Shown here: piece by piece, positions 35,941 to 44,276 of the stretch
How the letters are laid out: each line of letters begins with the position of its first letter
How positions within the stretch are numbered: the stretch's first letter is position 1
Assembly (NCBI GenBank): GCA_964555675.1
Contig: CAZKTU010000024.1
Location: 1 to 45,732, forward strand
Source: CAIWXH01 sp964555675
GTDB lineage: Bacteria; Chloroflexota; Chloroflexia; Chloroflexales; Chloroflexaceae
DNA: 45,732 bases
Direction: 5' to 3'
Position numbers and translations under genes: made by a program
The notes under the pieces: generated by a model
Told to the model about the DNA's origin: nothing
Seen by the model: only the letters and a program-made list of their open reading frames with translations
Database searches by the model: none

Positions 35941-36987
35941 CTACGGCTGGATCTGCTCGCCGCCCTTCGGCTCATCGCCCCAGCGCGGCAGTTGGAAGGG
36001 CAGGTTGAGCCAGGGGCGGGCGGGCTCGGGTTGAGGGGCGGGCTCGGGCAGGGGGGCGGGCTCTTCGAGGCGCCAGGCGCGCAGGGCCAGCAGCTCCTCG
36101 GCGAGGTCGCGGGCGGCGGTGAGCCCAGCCTCGTGGCCCTTCTCGGGGTTCGAGAGGTCGAGGGTGTGGATGTCGGCCACATAGGGGCTGATCAGCAGGT
36201 CGGGCGGGTTGTCGCGCAGGTGCAGGGCGGTGGCGTGGTTGATCAGCAGCGAGAGGGCCCGGCCGGCGACATTGAACTGTTGCGGCGCCAGCATCAGGCG
36301 AGCCAGGGGCGTGCTGGCGGTCGGGGTGAGCAGGCTGAAGCCGGGCACGGCGTCGTTGAGCTCGACCCCGATCACGCGGCGGGCCCCGAGGGCCTGGGCG
36401 GCGTCGACCGGCAGGTTATTGAGGATGCCCCCGTCGGCGAGGAGCATCTCGCCGCGGACCACGGGGGGGAAGATCGGCGGCAGGGCCGTGGTGGCCAAAA
36501 GGGCCTCGACCAGGGGGCCCTCGTCGATCAGCACGGGGCGGCCGCTGACCAGGTCGGTGGCCATGACCGCGCAGGGCAGGCGCAGGTCGGCGAAGGTGCG
36601 CTCGCCGAGCAGCGCGCGCAGAATCTCCTCGCGGCGGCGCTGGCCGATCAGGCCGGTGCGGCTGGGGTCGGGCACGGCGATGCGCCGCAGCGAGGTGCTG
36701 CGGAAGACCTCGTGGATCTCGGCGAAGCTCAGGCCTGAGGCGTAGAGCACGGCCACGGCGCCGCCCGCCGAGCTGCCCACGATCAGGTCGATCGGGATGG
36801 CGAGCTCTTCGAGGGCCTGGAGCACGCCGAGGTGGGCGGTGCCCTTGCCGCCGCCGCCGCCGAGGGCCAGGCCGAGCCAGCGCGGCTCGGGCGGGGATGG
36901 GGCGGGGGGCGACTGATCGGGGCGTTGGCCGCTGCTCTGAAAATAGCTGCGGATCTGCTCGAGCCAGGTAATCGTACTATCGCTCAT
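35941..36987 (-). CDS. Patatin-like phospholipase
   Basis: A 348-residue serine hydrolase of the patatin/RssA type. The oxyanion loop LGGGGGKG (42-49), the nucleophile elbow GSSAGG with Ser73 and the catalytic dyad aspartate D185 in ADGG are all intact. The family cleaves acyl esters of phospholipids or lipoproteins. There is no signal peptide or membrane helix; the C-terminus is Pro/Glu-rich (PAPLPEPAPQPEPARP). ATG 36987 is chosen because GGAGGAG lies nine bases upstream. It is divergent from the VWA gene. The 244-base spacer between it and gltD shows no further gene and no convincing promoter. Confidence 0.92.
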   Translation of the reverse strand: MSDSTITWLEQIRSYFQSSGQRPDQSPPAPSPPEPRWLGLALGGGGGKGTAHLGVLQALEELAIPIDLIVGSSAGGAVAVLYASGLSFAEIHEVFRSTSLRRIAVPDPSRTGLIGQRRREEILRALLGERTFADLRLPCAVMATDLVSGRPVLIDEGPLVEALLATTALPPIFPPVVRGEMLLADGGILNNLPVDAAQALGARRVIGVELNDAVPGFSLLTPTASTPLARLMLAPQQFNVAGRALSLLINHATALHLRDNPPDLLISPYVADIHTLDLSNPEKGHEAGLTAARDLAEELLALRAWRLEEPAPLPEPAPQPEPARPWLNLPFQLPRWGDEPKGGEQIQP

Positions 36988-37070
36988 CGGCGTCGCTCCT
37001 CCGTCAGCGCCGAGTTGGGGGCAGCAGCGAGACTGTGATGGTCTATATATCAACTAGTATACAGCGGTTT

Positions 37071-37101
37071 TTCGACCGTCAGGGCCTGCCTGTGCTAAAA
37101 T
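37071..37101 (+). promoter_or_regulatory. Promoter candidate placing the VWA gene as leaderless
   Basis: TAAAAT at 37096-37101 ends only seven bases before the ATG at 37109, so transcription would begin at or next to the start codon. The best -35 is TTCGAC at 37071-37076 with a long 19-base spacer. No Shine-Dalgarno precedes the ATG, which fits a leaderless message. Confidence 0.4.
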
Positions 37102-37108
37102 AGGTCTT

Positions 37109-38320
37109 ATGGACGAGACCAAGACCGGCAACCTGGCCACCCATATTCTGGCCTTCGGCTACCTGCTGCGCGAAATGGGCGTGCCGGTCAGCCCGGGCCA
37201 GATGCTCGACCTGCTCGGGGCCCTCGAGCATGTGCCCATCCTCAATCGCGCCGACTTCCGCGCCACCATGCGCTGTATGCTCGTGCTGCGCGCCGAGGAC
37301 CTCCCGCTCTTCGATACGGCCTTCGAGTTCTACTGGCGCCCGGTCTCGGACAACGACTCGATGCTGGACCTGATGCAGTCGATCGTGCCGCAGGTGAAGG
37401 TGCCGCGACGCCACCTGCGCCTGCGCCAGCGTCAGAACCAGCCGGAAGAGCGCGAGCCGCGCTCCGAAGACAAGCCTGAGGAAGAGCAGATCGAGCTGCG
37501 GCTCACCTTCAGCCGCGACGAGATTTTGCGCAAGAAGGACTTCGCCCAGTGCAGCTGGGAGGAGGTGCAGGCGGCTAAGGAGCTGATTCGCGACATGCGC
37601 TGGCGCGTCGAGGAGCGCCCCACGCGCAGGCGGCAGCCCGACCGGCGTGGCCAGACCCTTGACTTCAGGCGCACGCTGCGCCAGAGCATGCGCTACGGCG
37701 GCATCCCGCTCCAGCTCTCGTGGCGCGAGACGCGCACCACTCCCCGGCCGGTGGTGGTGATCTGCGACATCAGCGGCAGCATGGAGCGTTACTCGCGCAT
37801 CCTGCTGCAGTTCGTCTACGCGATCACCGAGGGCCTGGGCGACGTCGAGTCGTTCGTCTTCGGCACGCGCCTGACCAGGATCACGCGGCAGCTGCGCCAC
37901 CGCGACATCGACGAGGCGATCGACCTGGTTAGCCGCCATGTGATGGACTGGAGCGGCGGCACGCGCATCGGCGACGCGGTCAAGGAGTTCAACTTCCGCT
38001 GGGGCCGCCGCGTACTTGGCCACGGCCCGGTCGTCTTGTTAATCAGCGATGGGTGGGACCGGGGCGACCCGGATGTGCTGCGTCGTGAGATGGATCGTCT
38101 GCAACGATCGTGCCACCGCCTGATCTGGCTCAACCCGCTGCTCGGCAGCCCCGGCTACGAGCCCCTGACGATCGGCATGCAGGCCGCCCTGCCCTTCGTA
38201 GACGACTTCTTGCCCGTGCATAATCTGGTCAGCCTCGAGCAGCTCGGGGCCAGGCTCTCGACGATCTCGGCGCGGCCCCCGGCCCGCCGCCAGCGCCTCG
38301 TGCCCCAGCTCGCCCTATGA
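37109..38320 (+). CDS. CoxE-like von Willebrand factor A domain protein
   Basis: A 403-residue cytoplasmic protein. The N-terminal half is helical and charged, with a Glu/Arg-rich segment at about 110-130. The C-terminal half is a VWA domain with a complete metal-ion site: DISGSM, then SGGT and LISDGWD. The CoxE family works with MoxR-type AAA ATPases to mature or insert metal cofactors, for instance in CO dehydrogenase. No MoxR/CoxD gene is adjacent; instead a TPR protein overlaps its stop by four bases (ATGA). Its client is therefore unknown. Confidence 0.88.
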   Translation: MDETKTGNLATHILAFGYLLREMGVPVSPGQMLDLLGALEHVPILNRADFRATMRCMLVLRAEDLPLFDTAFEFYWRPVSDNDSMLDLMQSIVPQVKVPRRHLRLRQRQNQPEEREPRSEDKPEEEQIELRLTFSRDEILRKKDFAQCSWEEVQAAKELIRDMRWRVEERPTRRRQPDRRGQTLDFRRTLRQSMRYGGIPLQLSWRETRTTPRPVVVICDISGSMERYSRILLQFVYAITEGLGDVESFVFGTRLTRITRQLRHRDIDEAIDLVSRHVMDWSGGTRIGDAVKEFNFRWGRRVLGHGPVVLLISDGWDRGDPDVLRREMDRLQRSCHRLIWLNPLLGSPGYEPLTIGMQAALPFVDDFLPVHNLVSLEQLGARLSTISARPPARRQRLVPQLAL

Positions 38321-39042
38321 AGCCAGCGACCCCCAAAGCCCAGGCCGACGCCCTGATCGCCCGCGGCCGCGAGCTGCTCGAGCGGGGCGACCTGCCGGCG
38401 GCGACCGAGCTGCTCAACCAGGCCGTCAAGCTCTACTGGAGCGTCGGCGAGCAGTACGCCGCCGCCGCGCAGATCGGCAACTACGGCTGGGCCTTGCGCC
38501 GCAAGGGCCGCCCCGACCTGGCCCGCCCCTACCTGGAGGAGGCCGCGAGCCTCTTTGACGGCATGGGCCTGAAGGAGTTCGCCGAGCGCCACCGCTTCGC
38601 CGCGGAGGACGCCCACGCCGGGCTGACCCCCGAGCTGCTGGCCGCCCTGCCCCCGGCGGTGCGCGGCGCCCTCGAGCGAGGCGATGTGGCGGGTCTGCAG
38701 TTCGCCCTCGACGCCCTGCCCGTGGCCGAGCGCGAGCTGATCGTCGAGCGCCTGACGGCGGCGGGGGTGATCAGCGCCGGCAGCGCCGACGAGGCCGCCG
38801 AGGCCGTGAAGCAGTTCGAGCCGCTGTTGCAGGGGATCGCGGCCGTCGCCCGCGGCGAGGAGGGCGAGCGGGCCGAGATCGAGGCCACCCTCGGCGACCT
38901 CGAGCGCAAGGGCTGGCGCCTGCGCCGCTCGGTCGAGAAGATCTGGGCGGGCGAGCGCCGGGTCGCCCCCCTCACCCAGAACCTCGACGACCTGGACCGG
39001 GCCCTGGTCGAGCGGGTCTTGCAGCTGCTCGCCGCCGGCTGA
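38317..39042 (+). CDS. TPR-containing protein coupled to the VWA gene
   Basis: A 241-residue soluble protein. Residues 1-100 form TPR-like pairs (ADALIARGRELLERGD, AAQIGNYGWALRRKGR, ARPYLEEAASLFDGMG). The remainder is helical with no domain I recognise (VRGALERGDVAGLQFALDAL; LTQNLDDLDRALVERVLQLL). Start and upstream stop overlap, so it is coupled to the VWA gene and may be its adaptor. It has no catalytic motif. Confidence 0.8.
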   Translation: MKPATPKAQADALIARGRELLERGDLPAATELLNQAVKLYWSVGEQYAAAAQIGNYGWALRRKGRPDLARPYLEEAASLFDGMGLKEFAERHRFAAEDAHAGLTPELLAALPPAVRGALERGDVAGLQFALDALPVAERELIVERLTAAGVISAGSADEAAEAVKQFEPLLQGIAAVARGEEGERAEIEATLGDLERKGWRLRRSVEKIWAGERRVAPLTQNLDDLDRALVERVLQLLAAG

Positions 39043-39063
39043 GGTAGCCGGTTGCTGGGTTGA

Positions 39064-39080
39064 GAGGGGCCTAGCCCCTC
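39064..39080. terminator. Hairpin between convergent TPR and hydrolase genes
   Basis: GAGGGGC-cta-GCCCCTC is a perfect 7-bp stem in the 48 bases between the two convergent stop codons. It has no proper U-run on the plus strand; a run of seven A follows at 39093. It probably serves both genes. Confidence 0.55.
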
Positions 39081-39090
39081 GCGAACCCCT

Positions 39091-39957
39091 TCAAAAAAAC
39101 GCGTCGAGGGCCGCGAAGGTCGCCTCGGGGGCCTCCTCGGGCAGAAAGTGGCCGCAGGGCAGGGCGTGGCCGCGGACATCCACGGCGCGCTCGCGCCAGA
39201 CGCCGAGCACGTCGTACTGGCGCGCGATGAAGCCCTTGCCGCCCCAGAGGACCAGCAGGGGGCAGGTGATCTTGCGCCCCAGGTCGGCCTCGTCGTGGGC
39301 CAGGTCGATCGTAGCGGCGGCGCGGTAGTCCTCGCAGGTGGCGTGGATGGCGGCCGGGTCGCTGAAGCAGCGCACATACTCGGCGACGGCCGCCGCGCTG
39401 AAGGCCGCATCGTCGCGGCCCCAGCGGGACAGCTTCAGGCGCAGGTAGTAGGCCGGGTCGGCGCCGATCAGTCGCTCGGGCAGGTCGTAGGGCTGGCTGA
39501 GGAAGAACCAGTGGTAGTAGGCGTCGCCGAAGGTCTTGTCGGCGCTCGCGAACATCGTATAGGTCGGCGCGATGTCGAGGACGGCGGCGCGGGTGACTGT
39601 GGCGGGGTGGTCGAGGCAGAGCCGGTGAGTGACGCGGGCGCCGCGGTCGTGGCCCGCCACGGCGAAACGTTGGTGGCCGAGGGCCGCCATCAGCTCGACC
39701 ATATCGCGGGCCATCGCGCGCTTGCTGTAGGTGGCGTGCTCGGGGTCGCCCGGCGGCTTGTCGCTATCGCCGTAGCCGCGCAGGTCGGCGGCGACGACCG
39801 AGAAGCGCCGGGCCAGCAGCGGAGCCAGCTTGTGCCACATGGTGTGGGTCTGGGGGTAGCCGTGGAGCAGCAGGAGCGGCGGGCCGGCGCCGCCGCAGAC
39901 GGCGTTGATCGTCACGTCGGGCGTCTTAACCCTGCGTTGTGCGAATCCGGGAAACAT
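39091..39957 (-). CDS. Alpha/beta hydrolase of the fluoroacetate dehalogenase type
   Basis: A 288-residue hydrolase. All residues that define fluoroacetate dehalogenases are present at nearly the same numbers as I recall for the Burkholderia FA1 enzyme: nucleophile Asp104, carboxylate-binding Arg105 and Arg108 (GHDRGAR), Asp128, halide pocket His149-Trp150 (YYHWFF) and Tyr211 (CEDYRA), and base His270 (CGHFLPEE). Such enzymes displace halide from haloacetates to give glycolate (EC 3.8.1.3); some relatives are only generic haloacid or ester hydrolases. It is cytoplasmic and divergent from a TAXI-TRAP transporter gene. The ATG opens MFPGFAQRRV, close to known family starts. Activity on fluoride substrates is inferred, not shown. 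Confidence 0.85.
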   Translation of the reverse strand: MFPGFAQRRVKTPDVTINAVCGGAGPPLLLLHGYPQTHTMWHKLAPLLARRFSVVAADLRGYGDSDKPPGDPEHATYSKRAMARDMVELMAALGHQRFAVAGHDRGARVTHRLCLDHPATVTRAAVLDIAPTYTMFASADKTFGDAYYHWFFLSQPYDLPERLIGADPAYYLRLKLSRWGRDDAAFSAAAVAEYVRCFSDPAAIHATCEDYRAAATIDLAHDEADLGRKITCPLLVLWGGKGFIARQYDVLGVWRERAVDVRGHALPCGHFLPEEAPEATFAALDAFF

Positions 39958-40166
39958 CGGCGAGCTCCGTTGACAGATCTTCGCTTGATCTCCTGATGTA
40001 TAATCCGTACAATTCCATTATAGAAGCTATTCCCCCGCGTTATCTATACGGTTCTGTACCCTGACTCGCGCTGCGCAGCCGCGATCCGCCTTGCATAGCC
40101 ACCCCCGCTGTTGTGGGCGCGCCGTACTCTGTCGTCCGGCGTTATCGTTTGGCAAGGAGAAACGAA
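39958..40166. promoter_or_regulatory. Divergent promoter region, hydrolase / TAXI-TRAP
   Basis: This 209-base region is AT-richer than its surroundings. It holds a plus-strand TATAAT (39999-40004) and a minus-strand TATAAT (40017-40022), only 12 bases apart and facing away from each other. A perfect TTGACA (39970-39975) lies upstream of the first but 23 bases away, too far for ordinary sigma-70 use. Overlapping divergent promoters would let one regulator govern both genes. No operator was recognised. Confidence 0.5.
40154..40159 (+). promoter_or_regulatory. Ribosome binding site deciding the binding-protein start
   Basis: AAGGAG lies seven bases before a GTG at 40167. From that codon the protein begins with a short basic segment and a lipoprotein signal, so the GTG is the true start rather than upstream in-frame codons. 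Confidence 0.85.
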
Positions 40167-41288
40167 GTGGTTTCGAAGCTCCGCGTCCTGCTCCTGGTCG
40201 TCGTCGTCGCGCTGCTGAGCGCGTGCGGCGCCGCCCCCGCCGCGCCGCCCCCGGCCGCCCCCACAGATGCCCCCGCAGCCACGGCGGCCCCCGCCGCCGC
40301 CGAGCCCACCGCCGCCGCTGCAGCGCCCGCCGCGCCCGCAGGCGACGTCGGCCCCTGCACCGCCGAGGCGGCCGGTGCGCCGCTGCCCGACGGCAAGCTG
40401 CGTATGGTGATCGGCACCGGCGGCACCGGCGGTGTGTTCTTCCCCTACGGCGGCGGCCTGGCCCGCATCCTGACCGAGAAGATGCCCGACGCCGAGGCCA
40501 CCGCCGAGGAGACCGGCGGCTCGGTCGACAACTTCAAACTGGTCGGCGCCGGCGACGCCGATATCGGCATGTCGACGGTCGACTCGGCCTATGACGCCCT
40601 GCTCGGCCAGGGGGCCTACCAGGACACCGGGGCCCTGCCCGGCTGCGCCATCGCCGTGCTCTACGACAGCTTCGTCCACGTGGTCGCTCTCGACAGTGCG
40701 GGCATCGCGACGGTCGAGGACATGAAGGGCAAGCGGGTCTCGGTCGGCTCGGCCGGCAGCTCGACCGAGGGCGCCGCCGACCGCATCCTGGCGGCGGCTG
40801 GCCTCGACCCCCAGGCCGACATTGTGCGCGACAACCTGAGCGTCGCCGAGTCGGTGGCCGCGATGAAGGACCAGAAGATCGACGCCTTCTTCTGGATCGG
40901 CGGCCTGCCCACCTCGGCGGTGACCGACCTGGTGGCTACGCCCAACCTCGCGGTGAAGTTTGTGCCCACGGCCCAGTACGTCGACGCGATTGTGGCCGAG
41001 TACGGCCCCGTCTACAGGGCCTTCGACCTGCCCCCCGGCACCTACAGCGGCTTCGACGAGCCCATTCCCGGCATCGGCATCGGCAACATCCTCTTCGTCA
41101 ATGCGGCCATGCCCGAGGAGCAGGTCCATCTCATCCTGACCACGATCTTCGACAACTTGGCCGAAGTGCAGGAGATCCACCCCGAGGCCAAGAAGCTGAG
41201 CCTCGAGACCGCCGCCGTCGGCTCCTCGATCCCCTTCCACCCCGGCGCCGTGCGCTTCTACACCGAGCGGGGCGTCTGGCAGCAGTGA
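40167..41288 (+). CDS. TAXI-family TRAP transporter solute-binding lipoprotein
   Basis: A 373-residue extracytoplasmic binding protein. Residues 5-17 form a signal helix followed by the lipobox LLSAC with Cys20 as the lipid anchor. An Ala/Pro/Thr-rich linker (22-57) follows, then the binding fold with the TAXI signature MVIGTGGTGGVFFPYGGGLA. A lipid-anchored binding protein is expected in a bacterium without a free periplasm. TAXI-TRAP systems import small organic acids or amino acids using ion gradients; the ligand here is unknown. Its partner permease is 85 bases downstream, after a strong hairpin. Divergence from the dehalogenase-type gene makes a carboxylate substrate attractive but unproven. 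Confidence 0.93.
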   Translation: MVSKLRVLLLVVVVALLSACGAAPAAPPPAAPTDAPAATAAPAAAEPTAAAAAPAAPAGDVGPCTAEAAGAPLPDGKLRMVIGTGGTGGVFFPYGGGLARILTEKMPDAEATAEETGGSVDNFKLVGAGDADIGMSTVDSAYDALLGQGAYQDTGALPGCAIAVLYDSFVHVVALDSAGIATVEDMKGKRVSVGSAGSSTEGAADRILAAAGLDPQADIVRDNLSVAESVAAMKDQKIDAFFWIGGLPTSAVTDLVATPNLAVKFVPTAQYVDAIVAEYGPVYRAFDLPPGTYSGFDEPIPGIGIGNILFVNAAMPEEQVHLILTTIFDNLAEVQEIHPEAKKLSLETAAVGSSIPFHPGAVRFYTERGVWQQ

Positions 41289-41305
41289 TGGCCTGATCAG
41301 GCGGG

Positions 41306-41336
41306 GGGGCGAGGGTCGACCTCACCCCCTCGCCCC
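41306..41336 (+). other. Stem-loop between binding-protein and permease genes
   Basis: GGGGCGAGGG (41306-41315) and CCCTCGCCCC (41327-41336) form a perfect 10-bp GC stem with an 11-base loop, 18 bases after the binding-protein stop. No U-run follows. In binding-protein-dependent transporters such structures often protect the 3' end of the binding-protein message and lower permease expression. Confidence 0.7.
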
Positions 41337-41373
41337 GCAAACGACAGCGAGCCACAGTCAGACGAGGAACACT

Positions 41374-43683
41374 ATGGCTACTCCCCGCGCGACGCCGGCG
41401 TCCGGCGCGGCCCAGGAAGGCGACGAGCTGCTCAGCAACGATAAGGTCGCTCAGATCATCGAGGAGTTCGAGTCTGAGTCGGCCGTGCGCAGCCTGCGTG
41501 GCATCTGGCGCTGGATTGCGGCCGGGCTCGCCGTTGGTCTCTCGGTCTACGCGCTGTACTGGACTCAGTACAGCATCACCACCCAGGTCTACCGCGCCAG
41601 CTTCCTGCTGCTGGTGCTGGTGCTCTCGTTTCTGTACTACCCGATGTTGAAGGCCGACCGCCAGCGGGTGCGCTGGTACGACCTGTTGCTGATCGCGCTC
41701 TCGTGTACGACCCTGATCTTCCTGCTGCTGAACTACCGCGAGGCGCTGCAGCGCTCGACCCGGCCGACGCCGACCGAGGTCATCCTGGGCGGGACGCTGA
41801 TCTTGCTGACGATGGAGGCGACGCGGCGCACGACCGGCTGGGCCCTGCCGATCACGGCGGTGCTATTTATCCTCTACGCCCTCTTCGGGCCCTACATGCC
41901 CGAGCCGTTCGACCATCGCGGGTACGGCTTCGAGCGCATCATCGGCAAGAACTACCTGACCCTCGAGGGCATCTTCGGCGTGCCGCTGGACGTCGCCGCG
42001 ACATTCATTGTGCTGTTCACGATCTACGGGGCGGTGCTCGAGTATAGCGGGGCGGGGCAGTTCTTCCTCGACTGGTCGTTCGCGGCCCTGGGGCGCTCGA
42101 AGAGCGGGGCCGGGCCCGGGCGCACGGTGACGGCCGCGGGCTTCCTGCTGGGCACGGTCTCGGGCTCGGGCGTGGCCACCACGGTGACCCTGGGCTCGCT
42201 GGCCTGGCCGATGCTGAAGAAGGCCGGCTACAGCCGCGAGACGGCGGGCGGCGTGCTCTCGGCAGCGGGCATTGGGGCGACGCTCTCGCCGCCGACCCTG
42301 GGGGCCGCGGCCTTCCTGATCGCCGAGTATCTTGAGATTACCTATCTCGAGGTGCTGGTGATGGCGGCCATCCCGACCATCCTGTACTACCTCTCGTGCC
42401 TGCTGATGATCGAGGCCGACTCGCGGCGGCTGAATACCCAGGCGGTCGAGTTCAAGACCCAGCCCCTGCTCGAGCTGACCCTGAAGTACGGCTACCACTT
42501 CTCGTCGCTCTTCGCGGTGGCCATCCTGATGACGATCGGGCTCTCGCCCTTCCTGGCGGTCTTCTGGTCGATCATCATCGCCTTCGGGCTGAGCTTCATC
42601 AGGCCGGAGACCCGGCTGACCTCGCTGCGGGGCCTGGCGATCGGGGCCGTGGCGGCCTACCCCGTGGCCGTGCTCTGGCAGCTGCTGATCGACCTGATCA
42701 GCGCGGTCGGGCGCGGGGTGGCTCTGCCGGGGCTGGCCCTGGCCCAGCGCCCCTCGGTGATCTGCTTCTGGGGCATGATCGTGGCCGTGCTGGCCTCTGC
42801 GCTGATCGGCTGGCTGGCGCAGCGGCGCGGGCGCGAGGCCCCGGTCGGCTCGTACCGGATGCTGCAGGGCCTCGAGTCGGGCGGGCGCAGCGCCGTCTCG
42901 ATCGCGGCGACCACGGCCATCGCGGGCGTGATCGTCTCGGTGGTGACGCTCACCGGCCTGGGGCTGAAAATCTCGGGGCTGATCGTGAACCTGGCGGGCG
43001 GGCAGATCTTCTTGACGGTGCTCTACGCGGCGATCGCGGTCTGGATCCTGGGGCTGGCGGTGCCGGTGACGGCCTCGTACATCATCGCGGCGGTCATGAT
43101 CGTGCCGGCCCTGGTCGAGATCGGGGTGCCCGAGGCGGCGGCGCACATGTTCATCTTCTACTACGCCGTGCTCGCCGACGTCTCGCCGCCCACGGCCCTG
43201 GCCCCCTTCGCGGCCGCGGCGATCACCGGCGGCAACCCCTTCAAGACCGTGCTGATGGCCTGGAAGTACTGCCTGCCGGCCTTCCTGGTGCCCTTCATGT
43301 TCACGCTTAGCGAGGAGGGCGCGGGCCTGCTGCTGCTGGTGCCCTCGCCCCAGGCGGCGGGCGAGCCGGGCTTCGCCCTGCCGGGCGGGCGCACGGCCGA
43401 CTACTGGTTCGCCGTGATGAGCCAGGGGGCCTGGGTCGATATGACCGTGACCTTCCTGACCTCTTGCGTGGCTGTGGGCTGTCTGGCCGCGGCCCTTGGT
43501 GGCTACATGGTGCGCCAGTGCAATCTGATCGAGCGGGTGCTGCTTGGCATGGCTGGCATCGCCCTGCTCTACGCCGATGTGCGCCTGGACATGCTCGGCG
43601 CGGCCCTGCTGGTGCTGGGGGTCGGCCTGCACCTGCTGCGCGTGCGGCGCGCGGGGCCGGCGGTCAAGGCGGGGACGGTGTGA
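41374..43683 (+). CDS. TRAP transporter fused permease (DctQ-DctM, TAXI type)
   Basis: A 769-residue membrane protein combining the small (4-TM) and large (about 12-TM) TRAP subunits. After a charged cytoplasmic N-terminus (1-45), the first helices (from AAGLAVGLSVYALYW) are DctQ-like. The DctM part has the conserved GTVSGSGVATTVTLGSLAWP, then GGVLSAAGIGATLSPPTLGAAAF and the repeat-related DVSPPTALAPFAAAAITGGNP. These SPP-type loops mark the two inverted halves of the transport core. GAGGA precedes the ATG. It works with the lipoprotein encoded upstream. The last helices (from about 690) form a short C-terminal extension. Confidence 0.93.
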   Translation: MATPRATPASGAAQEGDELLSNDKVAQIIEEFESESAVRSLRGIWRWIAAGLAVGLSVYALYWTQYSITTQVYRASFLLLVLVLSFLYYPMLKADRQRVRWYDLLLIALSCTTLIFLLLNYREALQRSTRPTPTEVILGGTLILLTMEATRRTTGWALPITAVLFILYALFGPYMPEPFDHRGYGFERIIGKNYLTLEGIFGVPLDVAATFIVLFTIYGAVLEYSGAGQFFLDWSFAALGRSKSGAGPGRTVTAAGFLLGTVSGSGVATTVTLGSLAWPMLKKAGYSRETAGGVLSAAGIGATLSPPTLGAAAFLIAEYLEITYLEVLVMAAIPTILYYLSCLLMIEADSRRLNTQAVEFKTQPLLELTLKYGYHFSSLFAVAILMTIGLSPFLAVFWSIIIAFGLSFIRPETRLTSLRGLAIGAVAAYPVAVLWQLLIDLISAVGRGVALPGLALAQRPSVICFWGMIVAVLASALIGWLAQRRGREAPVGSYRMLQGLESGGRSAVSIAATTAIAGVIVSVVTLTGLGLKISGLIVNLAGGQIFLTVLYAAIAVWILGLAVPVTASYIIAAVMIVPALVEIGVPEAAAHMFIFYYAVLADVSPPTALAPFAAAAITGGNPFKTVLMAWKYCLPAFLVPFMFTLSEEGAGLLLLVPSPQAAGEPGFALPGGRTADYWFAVMSQGAWVDMTVTFLTSCVAVGCLAAALGGYMVRQCNLIERVLLGMAGIALLYADVRLDMLGAALLVLGVGLHLLRVRRAGPAVKAGTV

Positions 43684-43759
43684 GGCGAGCCGAGGGTCTG
43701 CCCCTCACGCCCGGCCGCTCAACCGGCGGGCTAGTATTACAACGAGGGTTTCATCTTTT

Positions 43760-43787
43760 ACCACGAAGACCACGAAGAACGCGAAGG
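43760..43787. repeat. Imperfect CACGAAGA tandem repeat
   Basis: ACCACGAAG occurs twice in direct succession, followed by a degraded third unit (AACGCGAAGG). It lies in the 269-base spacer after the permease gene. I know similar CACGAAGA-type intergenic repeats from other bacterial genomes, but only one locus is in this window. Confidence 0.5.
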
Positions 43788-43877
43788 CTAGCATGCCCGG
43801 CGCCAGAGCCTTGCGCCTGTGCCAAACAAGAGGCTCGCAAGGACCTGGCATAGCAAAGCCGTGCTAGGGTTGTGAAG

Positions 43878-43900
43878 CCCGCCTGACACGCTGAGGCGGG
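43878..43900 (+). terminator. Hairpin upstream of the XdhC pair
   Basis: CCCGCCT (43878-43884) and AGGCGGG (43894-43900) form a perfect 7-bp stem with a nine-base loop. A second, longer-loop inverted repeat, CCTTGCG/CGCAAGG, lies just upstream (43809-43842). They may end the transporter transcript. A TATACT box at 43923-43928 follows, possibly the -10 for the XdhC genes. Confidence 0.4.
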
Positions 43901-43952
43901 GCGGATGCTTCTGCCCCTGTGCTATACTGCACGAAAAGCATAGGGGTGAGCT

Positions 43953-44261
43953 ATGAACGAGTATCTTGAGCAGATCGACGCCTGGCTGGCCAGGGGCGAG
44001 CAGGTGGCCGTGGCGACGGTGGTGCGAACCATGGGCTCGTCGCCGCGCCAGGTGGGCGCCAAGATGGTGGTGGCCTCGGGCGGCGGCATGGCCGGCTCGG
44101 TCAGCGGCGGCTGTATCGAGGGCGCCGTGTTCGAGGCCTGCCAGGAGGCGATGGCGACCCGGCAGGCGCGCCTGCTGAGCTTCGGGGTCGCCGACGAGAC
44201 CGCCTGGGAGGTGGGGCTGGCCTGCGGCGGCAAGATCGACGTGTTCGTCGAGCCGCTGTAG
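43953..44261 (+). CDS. XdhC/CoxI N-terminal domain protein
   Basis: A 102-residue protein equal to the first domain of XdhC/CoxI: VVRTMGSSPRQVGAKMVV, then SVSGGCIEGAV and GLACGGKIDVFVEPL. XdhC proteins bind molybdenum cofactor, assist its sulfuration and deliver it to xanthine dehydrogenase or CO dehydrogenase-type enzymes. Here the domain is a separate gene; the cysteines in GGCIEG and GLACGG are intact. AGGGGTGAG precedes the ATG. The second domain is encoded 15 bases downstream. No molybdoenzyme structural gene is in the window. Confidence 0.88.
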   Translation: MNEYLEQIDAWLARGEQVAVATVVRTMGSSPRQVGAKMVVASGGGMAGSVSGGCIEGAVFEACQEAMATRQARLLSFGVADETAWEVGLACGGKIDVFVEPL

Positions 44262-44276
44262 AGAGGCGGGAGCCGT

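Noticed and set aside
35697..36182. N-terminal extension of the GltD frame
   Set aside because: The open frame continues upstream, but its Pro/Ser/Arg-rich translation is unlike GltD, and it would overlap the patatin gene on the same strand.
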